A DNA stretch of 64,000 nucleotides from [Clostridium] citroniae WAL-17108 (GTDB lineage: Bacteria; Bacillota; Clostridia; Lachnospirales; Lachnospiraceae), in assembly GCF_000233455.1 (NCBI RefSeq), contig NZ_JH376420.1, forward strand, positions 36,582 to 100,581. The letters run 5' to 3'. Below are positions 1 to 8,515 of the stretch, piece after piece (the first letter of the stretch is position 1; each line of letters opens with the position of its first letter). The position numbers and the translations under genes were made by a program. The notes beneath the pieces are model-generated. The model had not been told where the DNA came from. It did not search any database and saw only the letters and a program-made list of their open reading frames with translations.

Positions 1-93
1 CTTTTACTCTTGGACAATAAGCTTCACAAAGCAATCGGATTAAAGGCAATCGCACCTGATGACGTAATGCTTAGTCCAAACTTGTTAAAATAA
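1..93 (+). CDS. C-terminal fragment of an unidentified protein, cut by the window edge
   Basis: An open frame enters from the left edge and ends at TAA 91-93, leaving 30 residues that finish LMLSPNLLK-like (last nine residues VMLSPNLLK). I do not recognise the family from so short a tail. Just after it, at 127-170, come two near-identical 17-bp direct repeats, an arrangement seen at the ends of IS21-type elements. A transposase or helper ATPase of an insertion sequence is therefore a reasonable guess, but the sequence does not prove it. Confidence 0.35.
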   Translation, partial: LLLLDNKLHKAIGLKAIAPDDVMLSPNLLK

Positions 94-126
94 ATAGTTT
101 AAGCACAGGCAGATTTCACTGCACCA

Positions 127-319
127 GAATTTAGTCTTGCACAAAGGCATGTGGAATTTAGTCTCGCACACTATTTTCAGATGCCCCGTTAGCATGCAAA
201 AAAACATCAAAACTGGGTGCTTATAGGTTCATTATAAGGCAAATGTATAAATTTGTTAAGGTACAAAGTGGAAGTTAATTCCGCAAATTTACTAGAATAG
301 TCTACAACTGGAATTTAGT
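127..319. repeat. Direct repeats of GAATTTAGT, probable insertion-sequence end
   Basis: GAATTTAGTCTTGCACA (127-143) and GAATTTAGTCTCGCACA (154-170) are direct repeats 27 bp apart with one mismatch. A third, shorter copy GAATTTAGT lies at 311-319. Multiple short repeats inside a terminus are typical of IS21-family ends. No target duplication can be defined because the other end is outside the window. The 335-bp stretch 94-428 holds only these repeats and the promoter at 360-388. Confidence 0.4.
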
Positions 320-359
320 TTTTCATTTAAGTTTCGTGTCAAGAGTCAGTATCATGGAC

Positions 360-388
360 TTGCTTTTATGTGCTCCGTATACTATAAT
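360..388 (+). promoter_or_regulatory. SigA-type promoter for the YczE-like gene
   Basis: TTGCTT at 360-365 and a perfect TATAAT at 383-388 are separated by 17 bp. The start point would be near 395, which leaves a 34-nt leader with AGGAAGG at 414-420, 8 nt before ATG 429. This fixes the gene start downstream of the longest possible frame. Confidence 0.65.
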
Positions 389-428
389 GTTGGGGATATT
401 CCAAAACAATCACAGGAAGGCAGCCCAT

Positions 429-1067
429 ATGCTCATCAATTATTTCAGGAAAATAGGAATGCGGCGTTTTGTCATTATGACCACAGGAAACATATTCCTC
501 GGTCTGGGAATCAGTATATTTAAGCTGTCCGGATTGGGCAACGATCCCTTCAGCGGTATGGTGATGGCCCTGTCTGATCTGACCCATATCACATATGCCA
601 CCTTTCTTCTCATGGTCAATGCCGCCCTTTTTATTTATGAGGCCGCTGCCGGCCGGAAGCTCATCGGTGTGGGAACCCTTGTCAATGCTTTTCTTCTGGG
701 GTACATCGTAACCTTTTTTTATAACACACTGCTGCGGGTCATGGGAACGCCCCAGCAGATGATCCAGCGCGTCATCACCGTGCTTTTCGGCGTTGTCATT
801 ACCAGCCTGGGCGTATCCCTGTACCAGTATCCCAATGTAGGCGTGGCTCCCTATGACAGTATTTCGCTGATCCTGGTCCGCAAAAAACCCCATGTGCCGT
901 ACTTCCGTTACCGCATCAGCACGGATGCCTTCTGCGCCCTCATATGCTATCTGGCGGGCGGGATCATTGGTCTGGGCACTCTACTGTCGGCATTTGGTCT
1001 GGGGCCTATTGTACAGTTTTTTAATGTGCATGTATCCGCCCGGCTTTTAGACAGGGAACGGCTTTAA
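429..1067 (+). CDS. YczE/YyaS/YitT-like integral membrane protein
   Basis: A 212-residue polytopic protein with about five hydrophobic segments. It carries two internally related Gly-rich signatures, GLGNDPFSG near the N-terminus and NVGVAPYDS in the second half, as in the YczE/YitT group of uncharacterised membrane proteins. The open frame runs back to 336, but the promoter -10 lies inside that stretch and the only good ribosome site (AGGAAGG) precedes ATG 429, so the shorter form is chosen. It is monocistronic and follows probable IS debris. Substrate or function is unknown for the family. Confidence 0.7.
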   Translation: MLINYFRKIGMRRFVIMTTGNIFLGLGISIFKLSGLGNDPFSGMVMALSDLTHITYATFLLMVNAALFIYEAAAGRKLIGVGTLVNAFLLGYIVTFFYNTLLRVMGTPQQMIQRVITVLFGVVITSLGVSLYQYPNVGVAPYDSISLILVRKKPHVPYFRYRISTDAFCALICYLAGGIIGLGTLLSAFGLGPIVQFFNVHVSARLLDRERL

Positions 1068-1124
1068 TAATTTGTAAGCTTTTCTTCAAACTGCGTCCAT
1101 GAATATCATTTATAATTAACACAA

Positions 1125-1196
1125 TCCTGGCACAAGCCAGGAGTGTACTCTCGGAATCATCCCGCAAATCCGAGTATCAGGGGACTACGAGAGTCC
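1125..1196 (+). promoter_or_regulatory. Structured 5' leader with mutually exclusive hairpins
   Basis: TCCTGGC/GCCAGGA (1125-1131 with 1136-1142) forms a tight hairpin with an ACAA loop. Next, ACTCTCG 1147-1153 can pair with CGAGAGT 1188-1194, or CTCGGA 1150-1155 with TCCGAG 1169-1174, or GGACT 1182-1186 with AGTCC 1192-1196. The last three overlap and exclude one another. There is no U-tract, so a classical terminator is not evident. It ends 11 nt before the ribosome site AAGGAGG at 1208-1214. It matches no riboswitch class I know. Confidence 0.4.
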
Positions 1197-1221
1197 ACAG
1201 GAATACAAAGGAGGAATTATG

Positions 1222-2043
1222 ATGGATACAAATAAGAAAATTCTAATAGGCGCGATCAGTGCAGCGGTGGTGATAGGCGGTGTGGCCATTGGCCTGATCC
1301 TAAGCCAGGCGCCGGAAAAGGCAGACCTTTCCACCATACACACGGAAGCTGCCACTGAAAGTCCAAAGGAGACTCTTCCCCCCACCACAGAAGCTGAAAC
1401 AGAGACTGCCGCTCCCACGGAAAACGGCAATACATCCAGTGTCACAGCAGAGATAGAGACATACACATCCGGTAAGGTTTCCATCCAATATCCGGCCGTG
1501 AACAAGATGGATGACGCGGACAAGCAGGCCAAGGTCAATGAGCTGCTAAAGTCAAATGCCCTCTCTGTGATCAAGGCCAATGAAATTGATGAGTCCAAGG
1601 ATACCCTTTCCATTAAGTGCAAAATCATATCCGTGGACCGCAAGAGGATCACCGCCACCTACACGGGAAGCCTTATGGGAGACGGCGCCGCCCACCCGGT
1701 CAATCTGTTCTATTCCAATACCGTTAACCTTCCCCAGGTCCAGGATCTGGGATTTGAGGATTTTACAGATGCCTATACCATGGCCGGCTATGTACTCAGT
1801 GATGATGTGAAATTCTCCGGTATTTCCGCTGATGTAGAGGCAGCTGTCCTGGAATACAGAAGCTCTCTGGATATCGACACCCTGACCGCAGTGTTTGACG
1901 GCGCGGATTTCCCCCTTTCATCAGGCACCGCCTGGCCGGAGTCCTTCAGCTACGAAAAACAGGGAACCATCTTCTTTTCCATGCCTGTTCCCCATGCATT
2001 AGGCGACTATGTCATCGTATCATTTGACCCATCTACCAAATAA
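1222..2043 (+). CDS. Membrane-anchored extracellular DUF4163/DUF3298-like protein
   Basis: About 273 residues: short cytoplasmic start, one membrane helix (residues about 7-28), a Thr/Glu/Pro-rich linker (about 35-80) and a soluble C-terminal domain. The segment YTGSLMGDGAAHP resembles the conserved stretch of the DUF4163/DUF3298 region found in PdaC and the anti-sigma factor RsiV; I see no deacetylase catalytic domain. Two ATGs lie side by side at 1219 and 1222. AAGGAGG ends at 1214, so the second (7-nt spacing) is preferred. Function unknown; a cell-envelope sensing or polysaccharide-related role is inference. The preceding leader is unusually structured. Confidence 0.6.
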   Translation: MDTNKKILIGAISAAVVIGGVAIGLILSQAPEKADLSTIHTEAATESPKETLPPTTEAETETAAPTENGNTSSVTAEIETYTSGKVSIQYPAVNKMDDADKQAKVNELLKSNALSVIKANEIDESKDTLSIKCKIISVDRKRITATYTGSLMGDGAAHPVNLFYSNTVNLPQVQDLGFEDFTDAYTMAGYVLSDDVKFSGISADVEAAVLEYRSSLDIDTLTAVFDGADFPLSSGTAWPESFSYEKQGTIFFSMPVPHALGDYVIVSFDPSTK

Positions 2044-2068
2044 TGACGGGCGGAATGTCATATAACGG

Positions 2069-2097
2069 TTGATATCATAAGCTATTTGATATATAAT
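2069..2097 (+). promoter_or_regulatory. SigA-type promoter for upp
   Basis: TTGATA at 2069-2074, 17-bp spacer, TATAAT at 2092-2097. Transcription would begin near 2104, so the entire palindromic repeat at 2101-2254 would be the 5' leader of upp. Confidence 0.6.
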
Positions 2098-2100
2098 TAT

Positions 2101-2254
2101 CGTGACGTTTCAGGACGGCCCATCTTATTGACCGGAAAAGCCGGTCAATAAGCATCGGATATTTATCCAATGTGAAAATGGGTGCAAAAACGGACTTATA
2201 AGCAAGCTTAACGCCCGCTTTTGCACCCATTTTCCTGCCGTCCTGAACTGTTAC
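2101..2254. repeat. Palindromic repeat element, copy 1
   Basis: Outer arms TTCAGGACGG (2109-2118) and CCGTCCTGAA (2238-2247) enclose two perfect hairpins. The first is a 12-bp stem, CTTATTGACCGG 2124-2135 with CCGGTCAATAAG 2141-2152. The second is a 15-bp stem, AAAATGGGTGCAAAA 2175-2189 with its complement 2219-2233. Parts recur at 15654-15695 and 41873-41929. It lies between the upp promoter and upp, so it is probably transcribed. Confidence 0.75.
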
Positions 2255-2296
2255 TAATTATCATTAATTCTAATAGATAAAGGAGCAGCAACAACT

Positions 2297-2926
2297 ATGG
2301 ATAACATAATGATTTTTGACCACCCTTTGATCCAGCACAAGATTTCCATATTGCGCAACAAATCCACAGGGACCAACGAATTCCGCGCCCTGATTGAAGA
2401 GATCGCAATGCTTATGGGCTATGAGGCGCTCCGCGATCTTCCTGTGGAGGACGTGGAGGTTGAGACTCCCATTGAGACATGCATGACACCTATGATAGCC
2501 GGACGCAAGCTGGCTGTGGTTCCGATCCTCCGTGCAGGGCTGGGCATGGTGAACGGCATCCTTGCACTGGTTCCCAGCGCAAAGGTAGGCCATATCGGAC
2601 TGTACCGCGATGAAGTCACCCATGAGCCTCATGAGTATTACTGCAAGCTTCCCAACCCCATTGAGGAGCGCACCATCATTGTCACTGATCCCATGCTGGC
2701 TACCGGAGGTTCCGGCGTGGCTGCCGTTGATTTCATCAAGGAGCACGGCGGGAAAAAGATCAAGTTTATGGCCATCATTGCTGCGCCTGAAGGCCTGGAG
2801 CGTCTCCGTGCAGCCCATCCCGATATCCAGATCTATGTGGGCCATCTGGACCGCTGCCTGAATGAGAATGCCTATATCTGTCCAGGTCTGGGTGATGCAG
2901 GGGACCGCATCTTTGGAACAAAGTAA
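2297..2926 (+). CDS. upp: Uracil phosphoribosyltransferase
   Basis: Converts uracil and PRPP to UMP in pyrimidine salvage; cytosolic. The 209-residue length is standard. The PRPP-binding loop DPMLATGGS is at residues 131-139, and the C-terminal [12 protein letters not shown] is the uracil-recognition segment. Start ATG 2297 is preceded by AGGAG at 2281-2285. The gene is monocistronic, with a sigma-A promoter 200 bp upstream, an exceptionally structured leader (palindromic repeat copy 1) and a strong terminator after it. Confidence 0.97.
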   Translation: MDNIMIFDHPLIQHKISILRNKSTGTNEFRALIEEIAMLMGYEALRDLPVEDVEVETPIETCMTPMIAGRKLAVVPILRAGLGMVNGILALVPSAKVGHIGLYRDEVTHEPHEYYCKLPNPIEERTIIVTDPMLATGGSGVAAVDFIKEHGGKKIKFMAIIAAPEGLERLRAAHPDIQIYVGHLDRCLNENAYICPGLGDAGDRIFGTK

Positions 2927-2953
2927 AATTGCCCTGTTAAATTGCCTTATAGA

Positions 2954-3009
2954 AAAAGCGGGAAAACGGATTTGTGCAGACACTGTGTACACTCCGTTTT
3001 CCCGCTTTT
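2954..3009. terminator. Bidirectional terminator between upp and the hexapeptide gene
   Basis: A perfect 17-bp stem pairs AAAAGCGGGAAAACGGA (2954-2970) with its complement at 2993-3009. It is A-rich on the left and T-rich on the right, so it can end transcripts arriving from both convergent genes. Confidence 0.85.
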
Positions 3010-3029
3010 ATTTTCATTCGTTTCCCGGC

Positions 3030-3767
3030 TTACTTAACTACCTTAAGTCCGCCTTTTCCCAGCTCTGCTGCCTCCGGCTCCGCTTCCTGCTCTCTTACTT
3101 CCTTGATAACAATATTATCCTGATTCTTGTAAATGGAATCAGCCGGTACACAGCCCCTTACGCTGGATAAAGGATATACATTGCTGTTTCTTCCGATCAC
3201 GGTTCCCGGATTAAGGACACTGTTGCATCCGATTTCCACATGATCACCCAGAATAGCGCCGAACTTCTTAAATCCGGTGGTCACATCCCCATCCTCAGCA
3301 TGAACCTTAACCAGGGATCTGTCTGATTTCACATTGGAGGTCACCGCGCCTGCGCCCATGTGTGCCTTAAAGCCCATGATAGTATCGCCCACATAGTTAA
3401 AGTGCGGAACCTGGGCGCCGTCAAAGATAATGGAGTTCTTCAGTTCACAGGAGTTTCCGATCACAGCGCCCTCGCCGATGATCACACGTCCCCTTAAGAA
3501 CGCGCTCTGACGGATCTCTGCCTTAGCGCAAACGATCATAGGTCCGCCCATTGCAATGGTTGGCGCAATCTTGGCAGTCTTATGGATCCAGATATTCTTG
3601 CCTACCTTTCTGTATTCATTTTCAGGAAGGATGGGGCCTAATTCCTCAATAAATGCTCCGATGTTAGGAAGCACTTCCCACGGATAAACCTGTCCGTCAA
3701 ACAGCTTCTCTGCAATTGTATGGCTTGTGTCTAAAAGTTCCTTGATCGTCATCTGTTCCAGTTTCAT
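3030..3767 (-). CDS. Left-handed beta-helix (hexapeptide-repeat) protein, sugar-nucleotide pyrophosphorylase/acyltransferase-like
   Basis: A 245-residue protein with an N-terminal segment of about 55 residues, then repeated hexapeptide turns (for example IAPTIAMGGPMIVCAKAEI and VIGEGAVIGNSC) forming a LbetaH domain like the C-terminal half of GlmU-type enzymes. It has no nucleotidyltransferase N-domain, so the enzyme activity and substrate are uncertain; such proteins are often labelled UDP-GlcNAc pyrophosphorylase. A charged tail rich in Glu ends in a Lys-containing C-terminus. Its ATG overlaps the topB stop by 4 bp, so it is translationally coupled and in one operon with topB. Confidence 0.75.
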   Translation of the reverse strand: MKLEQMTIKELLDTSHTIAEKLFDGQVYPWEVLPNIGAFIEELGPILPENEYRKVGKNIWIHKTAKIAPTIAMGGPMIVCAKAEIRQSAFLRGRVIIGEGAVIGNSCELKNSIIFDGAQVPHFNYVGDTIMGFKAHMGAGAVTSNVKSDRSLVKVHAEDGDVTTGFKKFGAILGDHVEIGCNSVLNPGTVIGRNSNVYPLSSVRGCVPADSIYKNQDNIVIKEVREQEAEPEAAELGKGGLKVVK

Positions 3768-5881
3768 AGTTTAGTCTCCTTTTTATTAGATTCTGTCTTT
3801 TTATAGAACGCGGCAGCCGAATCAAATACCCTGCGAAGATCATGCTGGTTATTCATCCGGATCACATTAACTGTCCTGCCTGCTACAAAACGCTCCAGCT
3901 TCTCCATATATTCCTCTGAGGTTATGGAGCCCTCTGATACATAGGTAAGCCCTTTTTCCCAGCTGGCGGTCAGATCCGGGTTTAAGAGCTGTCTTATGGA
4001 ATTGTCCACCACATCATATACCATCTCCCCCAGAAGGTCCGGGGTAATGACCTGTGTCTTCTTATTCAGGCTGAGGTACTTGATATGGAACAACTTTTTC
4101 AGTATCTCTGCCCTGGTCGCACTGGTACCTATACCGCTTCCCTTGATCTGGGCACGCAGCTCCTCATCCTCTATGAGCTGGCCCGCATTTTCCATGGCCA
4201 GGATCATGGAACCGGAGGTATACCGCTTTGGCGGGGATGTCTCCCCTTCTTTTATGTTCAGATCCACCAAAGTAAGTATATCATTTTTTTTCAATTCTGC
4301 AAGCATTTGAAGCAATACTGTCCTGTCAACTTTTGGAGAAAGGGCATTCTGGGCCTCATCACCCTCCCCATTCTGGGTTTCATCCTTAGTCTTTCCGCCC
4401 TGGCCCTGATTATCCTCAAAGGTTTCCTCAACGCCGTTCTTACGGGCCAGATTCACATCCGCCACCTTCAGATATCCCGGGTCGGACATGACTTTAAAAT
4501 TGGCAAAAAAGTGTTCCTTCATCCGCTCCAGCTCCAGGCTGTACTTCTGATAAACGGCCGCCGGATAGAAAATACTTAAAAACCTTCTGCATATCACCTG
4601 GTACACCTTTTCTGAAAGAGGCGAAAGCCCCCTGGTGTTCCCGGCTCCCTGTCCTGTGGGCACAATGGCATAATGGTCTGTTATCTGCTTGTCATTGACA
4701 TACCGCGTCTTTGCAATGCCCTTATAAGCTCCCTTTTCCAGTATCTCGCCGGCAAACTCTGACATGGGCGCATAATTTTTTAGTCCCCCGATATTCTTAT
4801 AGATCTCCTTGGCAACTGCGGTGGACAGTACCCTGGCATCCGTTCTGGGATATGTGACCATCTTTTTCTCATAGAGTTCCTGGACCACCTTCAAGGTCTC
4901 ATCCGGGCTGATCTTAAACATCTTGGAGCAGTCATTCTGCAGCTCCGCCAGGTTGTAGAGAAGAGGCGGGTTCTTTGTCTCTTTCTTTTTCTCCTTTGAC
5001 ACCACCACCGCTTCCATGGGCGGCTGTTCCCGCAGCATGGCGATCAATTCCTCGGCATGGTCCCTGTCTTTAAAACCATTTTCCTTATAAAGATGGGGAG
5101 TTCCAAAATACCTGGAGCCCTCCACAGCCTTCCACTCCGCCTCAAAAGGCACAGGCTCCCCGTCCTTTCCAGGGGACTCAAAACTGCCGATCACCCTGTA
5201 AAAAGGTGTCTTTATAAAACTTCGTATCTCCCTCTCCCTGCGCACCACCATTCCCAGCACACAGGTCATGACACGGCCCACGGACAGCACTGTAAATTTG
5301 GTACCCAGGTAGTTGGACAGGGACGGCCCGTACTTCAGGGTCAGGGCCCTGGAAAAATTGATCCCCATAAGGTAATCTTCCTTTGCCCTCAGGTAGGCGG
5401 AGGCTGACAGGTTATCATACTCTGATTCGTCCTTTGCCTCTCTGATCCCCCTTAAGATCTCCTCCTCTGTCTGTGAATCGATCCAGACGCGCTTTTGCTT
5501 CTTCCCTGTCACACCGGCCATCTGGGCCACCAAACGGTATATATACTCACCTTCACGCCCCGAGTCCGTGCACACATAGATGGTATCCACATCCGCCCGG
5601 TTCAAAAGGCCTTTGACAATCTCAAACTGTTTTTTTACATTCTCAATGACTTCATACTTAAATTCCTTTGGAAGGAACGGCAGTGTCTGAAAACTCCAGC
5701 GTTTATACTTCATGTCATAAGCTTCCGGATAACTCATGGTCACCAGATGGCCCACACACCATGTGACCACCGCATCCTCCGACTCAATGTACCCGTCCCC
5801 GCGTCTGCCCCTAATCTTTAGGGCCTCCGCAAACTGTACTGCCACGCTGGGCTTTTCCGCTATGTATAATGACTTTGACAT
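3764..5881 (-). CDS. topB: DNA topoisomerase III (type IA)
   Basis: A 705-residue type IA topoisomerase that relaxes and decatenates DNA through a 5'-phosphotyrosine. The Toprim domain starts at the N-terminus (AEKPSVAVQFAEALK), with the acidic cluster DSGREGEYI. The catalytic tyrosine is in VTYPRTDARVLS. A charged low-complexity insert rich in Gln/Asp/Gly sits near residues 480-515. There is no C-terminal zinc ribbon, as in most Firmicute TopB. Start ATG 5881 has AGAGGG upstream and a clear promoter at 5964-5992. First gene of a two-gene operon with the hexapeptide protein. Confidence 0.95.
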   Translation of the reverse strand: MSKSLYIAEKPSVAVQFAEALKIRGRRGDGYIESEDAVVTWCVGHLVTMSYPEAYDMKYKRWSFQTLPFLPKEFKYEVIENVKKQFEIVKGLLNRADVDTIYVCTDSGREGEYIYRLVAQMAGVTGKKQKRVWIDSQTEEEILRGIREAKDESEYDNLSASAYLRAKEDYLMGINFSRALTLKYGPSLSNYLGTKFTVLSVGRVMTCVLGMVVRREREIRSFIKTPFYRVIGSFESPGKDGEPVPFEAEWKAVEGSRYFGTPHLYKENGFKDRDHAEELIAMLREQPPMEAVVVSKEKKKETKNPPLLYNLAELQNDCSKMFKISPDETLKVVQELYEKKMVTYPRTDARVLSTAVAKEIYKNIGGLKNYAPMSEFAGEILEKGAYKGIAKTRYVNDKQITDHYAIVPTGQGAGNTRGLSPLSEKVYQVICRRFLSIFYPAAVYQKYSLELERMKEHFFANFKVMSDPGYLKVADVNLARKNGVEETFEDNQGQGGKTKDETQNGEGDEAQNALSPKVDRTVLLQMLAELKKNDILTLVDLNIKEGETSPPKRYTSGSMILAMENAGQLIEDEELRAQIKGSGIGTSATRAEILKKLFHIKYLSLNKKTQVITPDLLGEMVYDVVDNSIRQLLNPDLTASWEKGLTYVSEGSITSEEYMEKLERFVAGRTVNVIRMNNQHDLRRVFDSAAAFYKKTESNKKETKL

Positions 5882-5963
5882 CCAATCCCTCTTTTACTTT
5901 TCTCTCCTGTACGCGGCCTGGCAGGCCATGGTTTTGAGCCGTTTTCCAGGCACGTATTTTTAT

Positions 5964-5992
5964 AGTATACCATTAAATCCGTTTTGTGGCAA
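5964..5992 (-). promoter_or_regulatory. SigA-type promoter for topB
   Basis: Minus strand TTGCCA (plus 5987-5992), 17-bp spacer, TATACT (plus 5964-5969) preceded by TGG, an extended -10. It lies 83 bp before the topB start. Confidence 0.6.
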
Positions 5993-6005
5993 TGAATGAC
6001 GTACA

Positions 6006-6039
6006 AAAAGGCGCTGAACCAGTTTATTCAGCGCCTTTT
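6006..6039 (-). terminator. Terminator of galM
   Basis: A 13-bp perfect stem, AAAAGGCGCTGAA 6006-6018 with TTCAGCGCCTTTT 6027-6039. On the minus strand it is followed by a short T-run, just after the galM stop. Confidence 0.75.
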
Positions 6040-6049
6040 ACCGATCATG

Positions 6050-7108
6050 TTACTCAACCAGGAACTTATAGACCGTGGTTGTCTTATACTCCTGCCCCGC
6101 CTTTATCATGGGGGAAGGAAAATTCCCTTTGTGTACCGCATCCGGATAGTATTGTGTCTCAAAACAGAATGCATGGCGGCGGTCATAATGGGCACCGCCC
6201 TTTCCAGTCAGCTCATCCGTCAGGAAATTGGCAGTGTAGAACTGCATGCCCGGAAGATCTGTGTAACATTCCATCACACGGCCGCTTAACGGGTCCATTG
6301 CCCTGGCTGCCAGGGCCAGTTCTCCGGCCTTGTGATCCAGTACCCAGTTGTGGTCATATCCTTTGCCAAATATCAATGCTTCAAACGGCGCTTCGATGTC
6401 ACGGCCAATGGGCTTCATTTCCGTAAAGTCCATGGGTGTTCCGGCTACCGGAACAATCTCCCCGGTGGGAATGGATACCTGGTCGGCAGGCGTATAACAG
6501 GACGCATCGATCCGGACCTCCTGCTTCAGCACATCCCCGCTGTCATGGCCCGCCAGGTTAAAATAGCTGTGATTGGTAAAGTTAGCCACCGTATCCGCAT
6601 CACACACCATGTGATAATCCAGAATCAGGCTGTTGTCATCTGTAAGGGTATAGCTTACCGTTATCTTGGCATTGCCAGGATATCCCTGGTCCCCATCCGG
6701 GCTTTCCAGGTAAAAATCCAGTCTGCTTCCCTGCTCTGTGTCAGATGCCTGACAGGACCAGACCCTGTCATGATACAGGTTTGGACCGCTGTGAAGGTTA
6801 TTAGGGCCGTCATTAGCGGCCAGGGGGTATTCCTTTCCCGCAATGGTGAGCACAGCCCCTCCGATCCGGTTGGCGTTGCGTCCCACCGGTGCTCCGAAAT
6901 GGGGCGGATTCTTTCTGTAGCTGTCCAGATCGTCATATCCAAGCACCACATCCCCCATCTGTCCCTTTCTGTCAGGCACCATCATGGATACCCATACGCC
7001 GCCCAGGGTGATAAAGGAAGCTGACACCTTGTTTCTGTTGACCAGTGTATACTTATAGACCTCTGTGCCGTCCGGCATTGTCCCGAATAATTCCTTTGCG
7101 ATTGCCAT
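6050..7108 (-). CDS. galM: Aldose 1-epimerase (mutarotase)
   Basis: Interconverts alpha and beta anomers of hexoses such as galactose, feeding the Leloir pathway; cytosolic. 352 residues, normal for GalM. Visible hallmarks are GRNANRIGGA and LHSGP near the N-terminus, NHSYFNLAGH carrying the catalytic histidine, and CFETQYYPDA with the catalytic glutamate. It lies 102 bp downstream of asd with a small 12-bp-period repeat between them, and is closed by a terminator. Co-transcription with asd is possible but no metabolic link is evident. Confidence 0.95.
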   Translation of the reverse strand: MAIAKELFGTMPDGTEVYKYTLVNRNKVSASFITLGGVWVSMMVPDRKGQMGDVVLGYDDLDSYRKNPPHFGAPVGRNANRIGGAVLTIAGKEYPLAANDGPNNLHSGPNLYHDRVWSCQASDTEQGSRLDFYLESPDGDQGYPGNAKITVSYTLTDDNSLILDYHMVCDADTVANFTNHSYFNLAGHDSGDVLKQEVRIDASCYTPADQVSIPTGEIVPVAGTPMDFTEMKPIGRDIEAPFEALIFGKGYDHNWVLDHKAGELALAARAMDPLSGRVMECYTDLPGMQFYTANFLTDELTGKGGAHYDRRHAFCFETQYYPDAVHKGNFPSPMIKAGQEYKTTTVYKFLVE

Positions 7109-7152
7109 ATGCCTCTCCTTCTCCTGTTTCCTGATGTAAATGAACCTGCATC

Positions 7153-7184
7153 GGATCCTGTATTGGATCCTGCACCGGATCCTG
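7153..7184. repeat. Short tandem repeat, GGATCCTG every 12 bp, three copies
   Basis: GGATCCTG occurs at 7153-7160, 7165-7172 and 7177-7184 with 4-bp spacers, between asd and galM. It is non-coding and could vary in copy number by slippage. Confidence 0.7.
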
Positions 7185-7210
7185 ATTGGTGCTCTGCAAA
7201 AAAACCGCCT

Positions 7211-8296
7211 CTATTTAGCCTGAATGTATCCCTTTGCCGTAAGCAGCTCCGCACACAGGACAGCTCCGCCTGCCGCCCCGCGGACCGTATTGTGTGACAG
7301 GCCCACGAACTTATAATCATACACTTTATCTTCTCTTAAGCGGCCAATGGAAATGCCCATGCCATTCTCGAAATCCACGTCAGCCGTAACCTGAGGGCGG
7401 TTATCCTCTTCCAAATATTGGATGAACTGTTTGGGTGCGCTGGGAAGCTCCAGTTCCTGGGGAAGGCCTTTAAAATTCACCAGCTTTTCAATGAGCTGTT
7501 CCTTTGTCACTTTCTTCCTGAACTTTACAAATGCCGCGGCCGTATGTCCGTTGAGTACGGGAACACGGATACACTGGCAGGTGATCACAGGGTCCTCCGC
7601 CTTCACGATCACGCCGTCTTCAATCCTGCCCCACAGGCGCAGCGGCTCCTGTTCGCTCTTTTCTTCCTCGCCGCCGATATAAGGAATAATGTTGCCCTCC
7701 ATCTCCGGCCAGTCCTTAAATGTCTTGCCCGCACCGGAAATGGCCTGATATGTGGTGGCCACCACCTCATAGGGCTCAAATTCTTTCCACGCAGTCAATG
7801 CAGGGGCATAGCTTTGAATGGAGCAGTTGGGTTTTACTGCAATAAAGCCGCGCTCTGTGCCAAGGCGCTTTTTCTGGAAAGGAATGACCTCAAAATGCTC
7901 CGGGTTGATCTCCGGCACCACCATGGGCACATCCGGCGTCCAGCGGTGGGCGCTGTTATTGGACACGACCGGCGTCTCGGTTTTTGCATATGCTTCCTCT
8001 ATGGCCTTGATCTCATCCTTTGTCATGTCCACTGCACTGAACACAAAGTCCACGCCTGCCGCTACCTTCTCAACCTCGTTTACGTTCATGACAATTAAGC
8101 CCTTAACGGCGTCCGGCATGGGGGTATTCATCTTCCAGCGCCCTCCCACCGCCTCCTCATAGGTCCTGCCTGCTGAACGCGGGCTGGCTGCTACTGTCAC
8201 CACTTCATACCAGGGATGATGTTCCAGCAGGGAGATAAACCGCTGTCCAACCATTCCAGTTGCACCTAATATGCCGACTCTTAATTTCTTTTCCAT
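7211..8296 (-). CDS. asd: Aspartate-semialdehyde dehydrogenase
   Basis: Reduces aspartyl phosphate to aspartate semialdehyde with NADPH, the branch point to lysine/diaminopimelate, threonine and methionine. 361 residues. The Rossmann motif GILGATGMVGQRF is at the N-terminus, the active-site cysteine is in KPNCSIQ, and there is a long substrate segment YQAISGAGKTFKDW. The sequence style matches the archaeal/fungal-type ASADH branch rather than the shorter E. coli type. The start has a weak ribosome site, and a candidate promoter lies at 8390-8418. Confidence 0.95.
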   Translation of the reverse strand: MEKKLRVGILGATGMVGQRFISLLEHHPWYEVVTVAASPRSAGRTYEEAVGGRWKMNTPMPDAVKGLIVMNVNEVEKVAAGVDFVFSAVDMTKDEIKAIEEAYAKTETPVVSNNSAHRWTPDVPMVVPEINPEHFEVIPFQKKRLGTERGFIAVKPNCSIQSYAPALTAWKEFEPYEVVATTYQAISGAGKTFKDWPEMEGNIIPYIGGEEEKSEQEPLRLWGRIEDGVIVKAEDPVITCQCIRVPVLNGHTAAAFVKFRKKVTKEQLIEKLVNFKGLPQELELPSAPKQFIQYLEEDNRPQVTADVDFENGMGISIGRLREDKVYDYKFVGLSHNTVRGAAGGAVLCAELLTAKGYIQAK

Positions 8297-8389
8297 AGTC
8301 CCTTCATTCTCCTCATTGTCCTTTTTTCTTCCGCCAGTGATGGAACTTCCGTGTGTGGGGGAATTTCCTTGATCGGGGAATCTTTCCCT

Positions 8390-8418
8390 ATCCTATACCA
8401 AATCATAGAAAAATGCAA
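8390..8418 (-). promoter_or_regulatory. Candidate promoter for asd
   Basis: Minus-strand TTGCAT (plus 8413-8418), 17 bp, TAGGAT (plus 8390-8395). The -10 matches the consensus at only four of six positions, so this is tentative. The leader to the asd ATG would be about 90 nt. Confidence 0.35.
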
Positions 8419-8515
8419 CAGGAAATTCGTCTTTTACGCACATTTGTATTTTACACGCGGACACGCCTTGGATTTTGTGTGCGATATCCCGGCGCCAAAC
8501 CCCGGCACCGCTTTT

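Noticed and set aside
7153..7184. A CRISPR-like array
   Set aside because: Three 8-bp units with 4-bp spacers are far too short; no array-like repeats or cas genes occur anywhere in the window.
8480..8515. A terminator right after parC
   Set aside because: GC-rich bases can pair only with several G-T pairs and no T-run follows.
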